DNA from: Amphirosellinia nigrospora
Taxonomy: Eukaryota > Ascomycota > Sordariomycetes > Xylariales > Xylariaceae
Reading direction: 5' to 3'
Length of the DNA stretch: 64,000 nucleotides
NCBI GenBank assembly: GCA_004123355.1
Contig: SCHM01000004.1
Span: 806,001 to 870,000, forward strand
Part shown: positions 34,470 through 44,744 of the stretch, in pieces
How positions within the stretch are numbered: position 1 is the stretch's first letter
How the letters are laid out: each line of letters starts with the position of its first letter
The notes under the pieces: generated by a model
The model's database searches: none
What the model was told of the DNA's origin: nothing
The model's input: only the letters and a program-made list of their open reading frames with translations
Position numbers and translations under genes: made by a program

Positions 34470-35215
34470 ATGCTGCTCGACGAAGACCCCGCCACGGTAC
34501 GTGACCTAAACTATACCACGACTAAAGATTGCTAACTGACGAATCGCGCGTAGCTCATTCACCATACCATAAATAACTTCAACACGGTGCCCGACAAATT
34601 AGCCATATCCCGCATACAAAGCAACGTATCCTCGCTAGAGCAGGAGCGTGAGAGGCGCCTTCGCGATGCTGAGACCGCATTAAAGAGTACGTTATGCCCC
34701 GAGCGAGTCAAACCGTCGCAACATCGTCCCGAAAAGTGATGCGCTGACAGAGGGTACTACCCCTTGCAGAGCTCTCACGCCAATTAAACACGCAGCAGAC
34801 GCAATACGAAGAGCTGACGTCGGCACACTCGTCCTCGGCGCACGCGAGCGAGATCGCGCGGCTCGACACGCAGAAGTTCCGGACGGCCAAGGCAGTGTCC
34901 GACCTGGAGATGGAGACGGAGCGGCTGTCGTCGCAGGCGGCAGACCTGGCGGCGCGGCTGCAGGAGCTGGAGCTGCAGGGCGTCGAAGGCATGGCGGACG
35001 AGGCGGCGAGGCGGCGCGACCCCGTTGACGACGAGGTCTTGTTGCGCCTTAGCGTCTACCGTTCCCTCGGCATCGACGTCGAGCGCGACGACAAAGATGG
35101 CGAGTTTTGCAAGGCCGTTGTGCGGAACGACCGCAAGGGCGACGTCCACGTCGTCAACATCGACAAGAAGTTCTCCCGCTTCTTCTACGCAAACTACTTC
35201 TGGCAGACGATTTAA
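34470..35215 (+). CDS. SPC24: Kinetochore protein Spc24 (Ndc80 complex)
   Basis: Spc24 pairs with Spc25 to anchor the Ndc80 complex to the inner kinetochore. Exons 34470-34496 (27 nt), 34554-34686 and 34770-35215 splice into one frame of 201 residues. The start reads [21 protein letters not shown] coiled-coil middle ([19 protein letters not shown] to [15 protein letters not shown]) is followed by the globular RWD-like C-domain ([49 protein letters not shown]). Splice sites are GTACGT with TAG or CAG ends. No frame break is visible. The C-terminal FFYANYFWQ is characteristic of Spc24, so the call is firm. Confidence 0.95.
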
Positions 35216-35747
35216 GCAAGAAGCATGGGGAGCCGATGGTGTGCGGATGGATAGCACCTCGCGGGGAGGTCGTTGGCTTAGATGATGAGCAATTACGAGG
35301 ATATTGAATGATTCATGTTAGGAAAGGAATGGCGTATGGCGTTGGAAATACCACCCAAGTCGTTGAGGTTGATTAGTTTGTTGGCTGTCATACAATCACT
35401 ATAATTGAAGAGTGCCTAGGAGTTTGAATCTGGTTTATTCTATATGCGCCTTGGCTGATAATTGTTACTCGAGTGGGTTATTTTGAAAGTTCGATGCCCC
35501 TTCCCACCTTTCCCTGGAATTTTCACAATACACTATAAACCATTGTTCGTCTTTGTAGGTCTGAGCTGTGGTTTATACAGACTGGTGCTCAATTAGTATT
35601 ACAATTCTCTCTTCACGCCATATTGTACATTGATGATGCCGGTTACACCATCGGAAACACCTTTTCTAACCGAGCTACCTTATTCGTGAACCTTCAGTCC
35701 GCTTCCTTGTGAAGTATTAAGCCGAATGCTTCTTACTGTCAATTTCA
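35216..35747. other. Convergent spacer SPC24 / membrane protein gene
   Basis: Should contain two 3' untranslated regions. Mixed composition, no repeat or gene recognised. Confidence 0.5.
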
Positions 35748-36597
35748 TTAGACAAAGTAACCATCCTGGTTAGCTCTAGTGGGCCCTTGTGGCATTGGCG
35801 TTCTTGCGCTAGATGGACTTCGGGATGGGGTCTTTGGTTTCTCTGGGCTGTACAGAGTTGTCGCTGAACCTGGCCTCGTGATGATCCCGAAGCCAGTGGG
35901 GCCCGATAATACGGCGCCTCCGCTTTGAGACCGGAAGTGATGACGGCGATAGGGGTTCTCGAGCCGCGAGTTGAGATTGTACCACTGCTGCTCATTGGCG
36001 CCTTCCAGTCTCCACCCCCACGCCCTCGAAATCCCTCTCGAGGCCGATGCTGGGGCTCACTCCGGAGAGCCCATCAAAACCAAGGACCGGCTTATCGATC
36101 CGCTACCGCCACCGCTTACCTGCCGTTTCGAACGTCGCCTATGCCGGAAACTGGTCGCCTTCGGGGAGGAGAGCGGGCGTTGAGTTCCCGGTGTCAGGTG
36201 TTATGGTGAGGGTGTTGCGCGACTGCGTGTAAATGACATGGGTCAATGCAATGAATCTCCCATATCTGAAAACAGTGGAAACCAAAACATGACTCACCCT
36301 AATATAGCCACCTTCCGTGGCATGGCCGAGGAGAACGTAGCGCATTGTCTCTAGGCCGACGTCAAAGTAGGCGAGGAAGAGTCGCAGGAAGAGGACTAGG
36401 AAGGCGAGGATCGTCGTGAAGCCGGCGCAGAGGGCCAGCGGGAGCGCAACGATGAAGACGAAGGGGAAGACGATGAACTTGAGAGGACTGAAAAGGAACA
36501 TTGGAGCAGACAGTAACTCTGCAGTGGTTGCGACGGGAGCGCGTGGTTTAAGCTTGAGGTACTCGGTACTCGGCGGACTCGAAGGTCGATCACTCAT
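35748..36597 (-). CDS. Unknown fungal membrane protein, frame-broken
   Basis: Best start is at 36597 (MSDRPSSPPSTEYLKLKPRA); an in-frame ATG further upstream is possible. A hydrophobic region of about 45 residues (FLFSPLKFIVFPFVFIVALP through FLRLFLAYFDV) makes two closely packed membrane segments, followed by a short amphipathic stretch (MRYVLLGHATEGGYIR). An intron with a GTGAGTC donor follows, ending near 36224-36230. The soluble tail contains RNTLTITPDTGNSTPALLPE and, in a shifted frame, SPSIGLERDFEGVG, WRLEGANEQQWYNLNSRLEN and RRHHFRSQSGGAVLSGP, ending TRANQDGYFV at 35748. At least three single-base changes (about 36140, 36075, 36005) separate these pieces. I remember similar unnamed proteins in related fungi; no function can be stated. 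Confidence 0.65.
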
Positions 36598-37682
36598 ACC
36601 AGGAGTGGATTGCCTCACATGGTCGTTGCAAATGGAGCTCGCCGGACCGGTGGCTGGACGCAATTCCTTTTCCAGTCACTCGACGGGAAGGGCTTCTAGA
36701 AGGGCTTCTAAGGCAGTCGGTTAGCCGAAGGCGAAGGCGATTGGAGCGCTTTGGTAGGTAATATAGATAGATATAACGTAGTTAACCCAGGGTGTAGGTA
36801 TGATAGATAAAGGGGCGTAAAAGTAAAATACCGAGTAAGGAAGGCATATAAGATAGAGTTCCCTACACAATTAGTTACAATTAGTGTCGTGCCTTAAAGG
36901 AGGTAGGTAGGTCAAGTTTCACATGCTATATCTTCCAATCATGGCTGTCTCGGCATTCCGGGATGCTAGCCGTAGTCATACTCCTACCTAACTTGCAATA
37001 CATATATACACCTAGGAAAACCAGCCTCAAAAACATATCAGAAACGCTCTAACCTAGGGCACGATTTTTTGCAATTTTATTATGAATGAGCTGCTATGTA
37101 AAGACCTACATGATAATACTACTCACACAGGAAGTCTCCATTGTTGCCCCATTGTATCTCAAGTAGGTATTGTGGGGTTTGGCGGGGGCTAAGCAGCCTC
37201 ACATGTGAACAAGACACCACTGACGAAACCGCCTCAGACATCAATTAATTTCAGAGTGACCTTACCGCCCGTTCGTCTACCTCCCTACCGAGACCGGGGC
37301 ATTTTCAAGATAATGCGTCTGTAGTCATTGCTATAAACTCTATTGCCCGACCGAGGAAACGAATAAGCTGAAGTTACCCCACCGTTTGCTCCATTTTCAA
37401 CGGCTCTGACGTCAAGGCGGTGCTCGTAGGGTCCAGCTGCAACTTCACATCTCGATCTCGAGAGATCTTTACTAAGGGGCTGAAGTCTGGGGGCGAACTC
37501 ACTCTCGGATTACGGGCAAGATTTGAGTCAAAACTCTAAGAAGCCGTCTGCAATTGCCGCCATACAAGCTTCCACGTTATCAAAGTTCACAGGGATTCTG
37601 AAATTCAAACTCTGGTTGGTACCCTTTTGAGCCCGATTTCTTCTGAATACTCTCACTGCCGCCATCGAGGAGCAGTATTCAT
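36598..37682. promoter_or_regulatory. Divergent region, membrane protein / TatD-type gene
   Basis: About 1.1 kb between divergent genes. It contains GTAGGTAGGT-like words near 36902-36912 and A/T-rich DNA at 37060-37085. A promoter role for both genes is inferred; no other element was recognised. Confidence 0.45.
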
Positions 37683-38943
37683 GTGCGTACAACATTCCGA
37701 GGGGGCGCCGAGCCTAATTTGCCCCAAAATGTATCGGGAGATCATCGTGAGCCGTTCCCCTGGGATCTTGGGGTCTTTGATGCCCACTGCCACCCAACAG
37801 ACACAATGGAATCTATCAAATCTATACCTGATATGAAAGCACGTGCTCTGACCGTTATGTCAACACGATCTCAGGACCAGAACCTTGTTTGCGATGTGGC
37901 GTACGAACATGGCGTGCATGACCATAAAATCTTATTGTCACCATCTGTTCCACCTACCGGTCAAGACCGCATAATCCCCGCGTTTGGATGGCATCCTTGG
38001 TTTTCCTATCAATTATACGACGATAAGGCCCCGAATCCGACGTATGATGGCACGCCCGCGGGCAAAATAGCGCACTACGATCAGGTTCTGGCCCCGGCGC
38101 CATCATCGAAAGATGTTTCGTTCAGCAAAGGACTTTCCGAGCCACAGCCGTTGTCCGAGTTTCTCGAAGAAACTCGAAGGCGTCTTGAAAGTTTCCCCTC
38201 GCGCTTATCGGTGAGGTTGGGCTGGACAAAGCTTTTCGTCTCCCAACGGCGTGGACGTCAGTCGAGGAAGCTAGCCGAGAAGGAGGTCTGACTCCTGGGG
38301 GCCGCGAAGGCCGACAGCTCAGCCCATACCGGGTGCAGATGACACACCAAGCTGCCATCTTGCGGGCTCAGCTTGAATTGGCAGGACGTATGGGCCGCCC
38401 TGTCAGCGTCCATGGGGTCCAGGCACACGGTGCACTTTACGACACAATAGCAAGCTGTTGGAAGGTCATGAAAATGAGGTCTTATCCCGCAGACAAAAAC
38501 GTCAGATCGCTGAGGGTGCGGAAGACTTCTCTGACGATACGGACGAAGACAGTGATCGTGATCTCATGTTAGATAAGAGAGACAAACCCCCGAAGCCAGT
38601 AGCCGGGCCACAAAAATTCCCCCCTCGGATATGCCTACACTCATATAGTGGGCATGTTGAGCAACTCACGATGTACCTACATCCCAGGGTACCGGCCAAG
38701 GTTTATTTCTCATTTTCAATGGCTGTAAACTGGAGCACTGGCGGAGGTGAGAAAACTGAAGAAGCTATCCGGGCGATACCGGATGACCGGCTCCTGGTGG
38801 AGAGTGACTTGCACATCGCTGGAGAGCAGATGGACAGTAGCTTGGAGGAAGTATGTAGACAGATCTGTCATGTTAAAGGCTGGAATCTTCGCGAGGGAGT
38901 AGAGATACTAGGAAAGAACTGGCGGGAGTTTGTGTTTGGATAG
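37683..38943 (+). CDS. scn1: TatD-family metal-dependent hydrolase, Scn1 (Cut9-interacting) type
   Basis: Predicted TIM-barrel metal-dependent hydrolase or nuclease. The metal-binding start motif FDAHCHPTDT follows WDLGV near residue 30. Further TatD landmarks are IIPAFGWHPWFSYQL, the GEVGLDKAFRLP metal/carboxylate motif, GRPVSVHGVQAHGALYD, ICLHSYSGHVEQ and LLVESDLHIAGEQMD. A charged Asp/Glu-rich insert of about 30 residues sits before the HSYSGH motif. The C-terminus ends NWREFVFG. Breaks: near 38208-38215 (before IGEVGLDK) and near 38462-38470 (CWK to GHENEVL). The layout matches fission yeast Scn1, a Cut9 (anaphase-promoting complex) interactor found as a suppressor; a cell-cycle role here is inferred from that. 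The start codon is uncertain because the first 25 codons lack family signals. Confidence 0.86.
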
Positions 38944-39302
38944 TGACTATTTTCGTAGTGGAATGTCTATCGCAAAAATGGAACCGAGAAGGTAGTGTAC
39001 CTATGTTGGCTTTATTGACCATACTAATCATCATCAGCGTCGTTAGTATAACAGACCTAGTCAGTGCTTTCGATGCCGAATTTTGATAAGTTATTATGAG
39101 CAATACCGATGGGATGCCCGATGCGAAATCCTCCTAAACTTAAGCCACTATTGTGCAATTCACGATGTCAATTGGTTACTACATCCTTTGCCTCGTTTCA
39201 ATATACAGTAGGTAAGTAAAGCGCCATCTAAACATAGCCTCGATTAGGATTAGCGCCACTTTATCCGGTCTGGCCTGACGCTCAGTTTTCAGCCATCACC
39301 TA

Positions 39303-39358
39303 CGGAGGTCTGGGCCAAAATCACCCATTATCCTTGACAATGGTGCAAAGTGCAAATA
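39303..39358 (+). repeat. Left terminal inverted repeat of the foldback element
   Basis: Perfect reverse complement of 39615-39670. Outside it is TA at 39301-39302. Inner similarity extends to about 39410 with transitions and one indel. Confidence 0.88.
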
Positions 39359-39614
39359 AAAAGATTGTATACGGTATGACGGCTTGATGAGCAGTGTTTC
39401 GGGCCGGCAATAGTCTTAAGAATATGGACCACTAATTACGCTATAACGTTAGCGTAGATGGGGCACAGCAAGCGCTAGCTACAGCGGAGTTCAGGCTTAG
39501 CCTACCTGGTTGGGTAGATGCCTAGTCAGCTTCTAAGGTTATTGTTAACGCTGTCGGGCTGCCGGCGGCCCGATGGACTGCTTGCCAAGCCGTCACACCG
39601 TATACAGTCTTTTC

Positions 39615-39670
39615 TATTTGCACTTTGCACCATTGTCAAGGATAATGGGTGATTTTGGCCCAGACCTCCG
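39615..39670 (-). repeat. Right terminal inverted repeat of the foldback element
   Basis: Perfect reverse complement of 39303-39358. Outside it is TA at 39671-39672. Confidence 0.88.
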
Positions 39671-40972
39671 TATTTGCGTTCAAGAACCCCGCCATGTGTT
39701 ATGTCGAACGGTGTACCTACCTCTGTAGGATTCTCTCGCATACCTATCATCCATCCTCGTTTCAATCCCCGGGCAGTCCGAGTCCACGTCCACCCGCAAA
39801 ACCTCAAGCCGCCTTTATACCCGACACTTTTGATTACCACGGTTACTGTCAACGGCACAGCACATACCTGCACATTGCACATAGCACATAAGCGCGTACA
39901 TCTATCTACCAGGTATCCGAGTGCTAGCTATCTGGGCTCGCCAGTGACACAAGGTCGCGTCAGATCTTCTCCGCTAGGGGATATCCGGTGTGTGCCATCG
40001 TCCCACAAAGCGTGATTCCATCTGCTCTTATCCTGGCGCCGCCCGCCTCGCCTCGCCTCGCCTCTGCTTGCCTCGCTGGTTCTGGCTCTGGCTGACTGCC
40101 GGTCACCGGTCACTGGTCTTCATTGCTTGTTCCGTTACCTGTGCTGTGCTGCGCTGCACCATAGTGGCTACCCGAGGTAGGTAGCTTGTAACGACGGGCA
40201 GCGTTCTACAGCCTCTACACACCCTCGAAAGGACATCTGCTGCTCTCGACCTGGAAGTCTAGGCTGATTAGCGCGAGTTTATTGTTTGATTCTCTCTGTA
40301 TGAACCAATGACAAGACGTCCAGTATAGAGTTTAGGATACGTACATATCCCGCGAGAGTGTGCCTGACATTAGCTCTGCACACAGCCCTTCTGGCCTCCC
40401 CACGTCAGTTTGTTCTACATTGTCTCGAGCCATATTAAATCCATCGTTGCGGTACTTGTGCCCCCTGTGAGCCGGCTGCGTCCTGCCTGGTTTCTTGAAG
40501 CAAAAGGGTTCGAGGGTGCGCGTGTGTCCGTGCAAGCTTCGACCTGCCGATTGTTGTTGCTATATACGACCCAGCCGACTGTGATCAACCCCTGGTCTGA
40601 CTTGCTGACTGGCTGCCTGTGCACAATTGGTGTGCCACTACCACCATTCCGTCTTGTCGAGGTTGTCCACTGACCGTTTGGTTCGTCGACCGCAGCACGC
40701 ATATCCACGCATCTCGGCATTTCGATCGTCATACCCCTGCCGCTTGGGAGCTCACGCCCCACAACGCGCCGATACAGACCACACACACTACCCATCGACC
40801 TGCCTGCTGCAGGCTTTCGTCTCGTCTGCCCCAGCGGAACAAATCTGCGAAGCGGTCCCAACGAGTCCCGTCCCCAGATCTGTCTGCCCTCGCGCGCTCA
40901 CGCACACGTCGTGCCCACGCCAGCCCAGCCTAGCCCTGCCAGCTGTGCACCAGCATTTAGTGACGATTAGCC

Positions 40973-42716
40973 ATGTATGCCGGCTATGGGTATCCCAATA
41001 ATCCTGCTGGTTCACCACAGTACAATGGCGGCGCCCCACCCCCGGGCTCCCAGAATCCCGCCATGCAGCCTGGGACGTCTTCCAACCAGATGATGTACAA
41101 TCCTCAGCAGTTTCCCATGGGCGCCCAGTCTGCTGCTGGATTTCCCGGAAATCCTAATATGATGGCCGGTGTAGGTTCCTCCGGAATGATGCAGAATACC
41201 GGCATGCCACACATGGCCGCCGCTAATGGCCAAAGTAAGCTTGCCTTCCACTCATCACACCTCCCATCTTGTCTTTGCCTTGTTTTTCTAGTTATTTGTA
41301 TGATGCCCCAGCCGCTGCCTGTTATGGGTAAGGCGACTTTTGGCATTCTTGAATGGAAACCAGGGACCTTGGTAGGAAGCCGTAAATGCTATCTGGCTTA
41401 ACGGACCGTCCTCCTGGCTGTTCTCTCAGCGCATGCTTGTTCTATTCCTTTTATGTGCTCACCGTAGCCGTGTGACTTACTCCTCCCATCGAGTCTCGGC
41501 CTATTGCTGATGCCTGGTTGATGAGTAGTGTCTAATTTCCAACCCCCGTACTCGAATTCCGCCTACGGCGCTGGCATCCCGAGCTCAGTGCCACCTCAGA
41601 TGAATATGCCTCCAAATTACGCGATGGGAGGCGGCATGCCCATGCCCGGATTTCCTATGCAGCAAGGCATGAATCCGCAACAACAGCAGCAAATGATGCA
41701 ACGTATGCAGGCGTCTCAACCTAATGCTAATATGTCGACACCTACGCCCCAACGAAACTTTCAGGCCCAACCCTCGCAGGCAACATCGACACCGAGTAAT
41801 GTGCCGGCTATGCAACAGTCTCAGTTTCCAGGGCCACCGAATCCGCAGGGCTCGCATCATGGGCAGCCGACGAACACCCCGCAGCACCACCAACCACCAC
41901 CACCGCCACAACCCCAAGTACAAACGCCCTCGTCAAACAGCATACATACACCACAGACACCAACGTTTCCCAATCAAGCCCAAGGGAATAACACGAATGG
42001 TGTGTTGGCAGGATCTACTCTCATGAGCCCCAGAGCGGATCCAAAAGAAAAGGAACGAGTTGGCGTGATCCTCGAGATAAACAATGAGTTGTTGCTTGAA
42101 GCTATGCAGATTCAGAGCACTCAGATTTTTATTCAAAAAGAGCGCGCGGCCTTGAATGGTACCGATGGTAGCTCAAATGACGGAGAGAAGAAGTCCACAG
42201 AAGAAGAGCAGCTCGCGCAGGACTACATTAAGTAAGTGGTGTTATTGGCCCGCCTTAAAATCTGTTACTCATTGACGAATTCAGTTGTATGCGTAGACTT
42301 TCAACAAATCTGGCCTACTTGGCAGGGTTGGCTGATAAGGAAAAGAAGCCTACTCAGCCATTGCAACCGTATCCTGCCTTCCTGAAACCACCACCGCTGA
42401 ATACGAACATCAAGCTCAGACAAGTGCAAGTGCAAGCTCAGGATGGAAATGAAGTCAAGGCCGAGGTCGTAGACCGAGAAGAGGTTGCTAAATATATTGG
42501 GGAGCTCTATCGGAGACTTCAGGCTCTGTTCCCTGATATCGACCCGAATAAGGAGCCGAGCTTTCGACCTCCGGCCCAAGCTCCCAATTCCACGCAATCT
42601 GGTAGCCAAACTCCTAGCCAAGCTAGCCCGGTGCCACGGAAGAACCCACGCCAACACTGGCGACGTCTGCACCGCCTCAACCCATGACCATAGGCGTTCC
42701 CACAGGTGCTCCCTAG
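40973..42716 (+). CDS. SSXT/SS18-domain protein, candidate SWI/SNF-associated coactivator
   Basis: Exons 40973-41234, 41529-42231 and 42285-42716. The first half is Gly/Pro/Met/Gln-rich and disordered (MYAGYGYPNNPAGSPQYNGG start, poly-Gln and poly-Pro runs later). The folded core reads VGVILEINNELLLEAMQIQS and, after a Glu-rich loop split by intron 2, QDYINCMRRLSTNLAYLAGL, which resembles the SSXT (SS18/GIF) helix pair with its NLxYLAxxAD signature. A further helical region (REEVAKYIGELYRRLQALFP) follows. SS18 proteins are SWI/SNF subunits in animals; the same role here is inference. The first intron is 294 bp. A C seems to be missing near 42627-42629; with it the protein ends MTIGVPTGAP at 42716, otherwise it ends at 42687 with a different tail. 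Confidence 0.77.
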
Positions 42717-44744
42717 GATCGAACGCAATCGCCTCCTGAATATTCGCTTCTTCGCTGCATAAACCAACTGTGTGCACAAGAGCAATACCATTTTAATACT
42801 TACCAACCAACGGACTCAAAAAGCAATTTGCCTTGAAGGGCGGCTGTCCCTCTTGTATAAAGATGATGGTGAAGGTCTGCAAAGATCGGCATATGAATAA
42901 TGTTTTCGGCACAATACTCCAGGCGTTTTGGAGTCAGGAACGGGATGACGAGGAATTTCCCTTGGAAAGTATATAGTTCACTGGTAGCTTAGTTGTATAG
43001 GTATTATGCGCGCCGTCAAAGTTGGCATATGTCAATCTTTGAGTTATCCAATTCGCTACAACACGGGCCCACGACTGAGCTCAACCATGTATTTGCTTGA
43101 GAAGTGTCTGCTATCCCAGCTCTTGTGCATCCGCGAGAAAAGAGCATGAATTCTGTAGCCATCTACATGTGCCAAAGCACCTTGTCCTACACAGTCATGT
43201 TGATAGTTTTTGCGCGACTATTGATCGATCAGCTTTAGCACAAGCGCTCTATGCTGATATACACATTTAGGGATTGCATCTTAGAAACCTCACATCTCCT
43301 TTACATAGTAGTTCTATCTAGGTACTTTGAGAAATTTGATACTATTGGCGGCTGGGAGTACGATGCCTACAAAGTATTTGGTGCCCTCCAACCCCCGTAT
43401 TATACCAAGGTATAATAATAGTACTTGATTTATGGTTTATGCGCCGTCGCGTCGCGTTGCCGGAGTAGGTAAATTGCCTTACGTTGCGCGGGAGGCTCTT
43501 TTGATTTGACCAATCACATTGACATATTCTCGCTGGCGTGCCGGATCGGCCAGATTTGGAAATGCAGATTGGCAGGGGTTTAGACGTACCTGAGCTAGTC
43601 CCATTAGGTACCTATGTTGCATGCTGGGCCATTCTTATATAGGAGAAGTTGAGAGAACTATGTCAACATTAGCTATTCGGTAAATATAGTCTGGCCAATC
43701 TAAAATACTAATGATAAAAACAAAACAAAATAAAATAGATTTAGGTATGTGTATCGTATGCTTGCTTGGTGAGAGTTGGGTTGTTGGAACTTGCGCATTA
43801 TCATAATCAATGCTAGTGTGCAGCGTGCAGCACGTTCCACTCCTCGACTGCTGTTTTGGGGTGCCAAGAAAAGCAGGTGAGCACACATCCCTGCTCCGCT
43901 CTTCTGTCGCGCGTCTGCATTCTTCATCGGCGTCCTGTCGCTCTCGAGTCCCTGGACGCTCATTAAACTGCCACATAAGGTTGTTCACTGTTATGGATTT
44001 CTCTCCTTTATTGCACTGGCACCTCCTAACTCGTTTTCTTTTTGCCACTTAGGTGTTCATTCATCCACGGTCTCTACCAATCGACACTGAGTTGTCCACT
44101 CAGGGGAACAAACAATACGCTCCTTGGAGCCAATACCAATCCAATACCCGAATCCCTCATTCTTTCCTGCGACGGTCGTGACTACTTGCAAGCAATTATT
44201 TGGACAACACGGCCGACCCGCTTGGCCAGTAGTGTATTGTCTAAATCGTCTCACTAGGAACTCTCACTCCACATATGAAACAAAGAGGGAGCTACCGAAT
44301 TGTCCCCTCGCCCTTGTGTAGTGTTCATTATACTAAGTACACTACACTGTACTAGGCGCCCACAGAAGCCCCTGGTGATACCTCGACCCCAAACCCCTGG
44401 ATCGAATCCACATCTACACCTTCTATTGATCTACTGTACTGTTTCTCCTGTAACCTCTTGCTCAGTACAGCACATTTACTGCTTAATGCTCTATTCTGCT
44501 GTTACTGAGAGGATTCCTCGAATACGACTAAAGCAATACAACCCTGGGCAGCCAGTTTCTCTTACCCTACCCACCCTCTTCCAGATGCCACAAGTGCCCT
44601 AAAACACTTTTGGACTGGAGGAAGCTGTCTGTTTGAGAATCGGTTGGCAAGAGGGGCTAGTTGGCATTCCTAGCATCTGGGAGATCTGCATTCCAGCCAA
44701 TTATTCCGACCACCTCGCCCTTCTCGGTCCATTTATCCTTCGTC
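42717..44744. other. Two-kilobase spacer upstream of the TBC gene
   Basis: Between two plus-strand genes. The left part should carry the SSXT 3' region. TACC/GGTA words occur near 43318 and 43604. The stretch 43680-43745 is A-rich. The segment 44340-44740 is C/T-rich and looks like a 5' leader. No gene recognised. Confidence 0.45.

Larger units (their letters stand above)
39303..39670. mobile_element. Non-autonomous foldback element (MITE), Tc1/mariner-like
   Basis: The two ends are inverted copies: 39303-39358 and 39615-39670 match perfectly over 56 bp, starting CGGAGGTCTGGGCCAAAATC, and similarity continues inward at lower identity for roughly 50 bp more. Each end is flanked by the dinucleotide TA (39301-39302 and 39671-39672), as expected for the TA target-site duplication of Tc1/mariner/pogo transposases. 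The 256-bp interior has no open frame of note, so mobility would need a transposase encoded elsewhere. Mismatches between the inner parts of the arms are mainly transitions. Superfamily is inferred from TA alone; the terminal sequence matches no element I can name. Confidence 0.8.
38944..40972. other. Two-kilobase spacer with a foldback element and the SSXT gene leader
   Basis: Between two plus-strand genes. The left half contains the 368-bp TA-flanked inverted-repeat element described separately. The right half (about 40000-40970) is rich in C and T, with a GCCTC pentamer run at 40044-40065, and probably holds the promoter and a long 5' leader of the SSXT gene. No protein gene was recognised. 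Confidence 0.5.
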
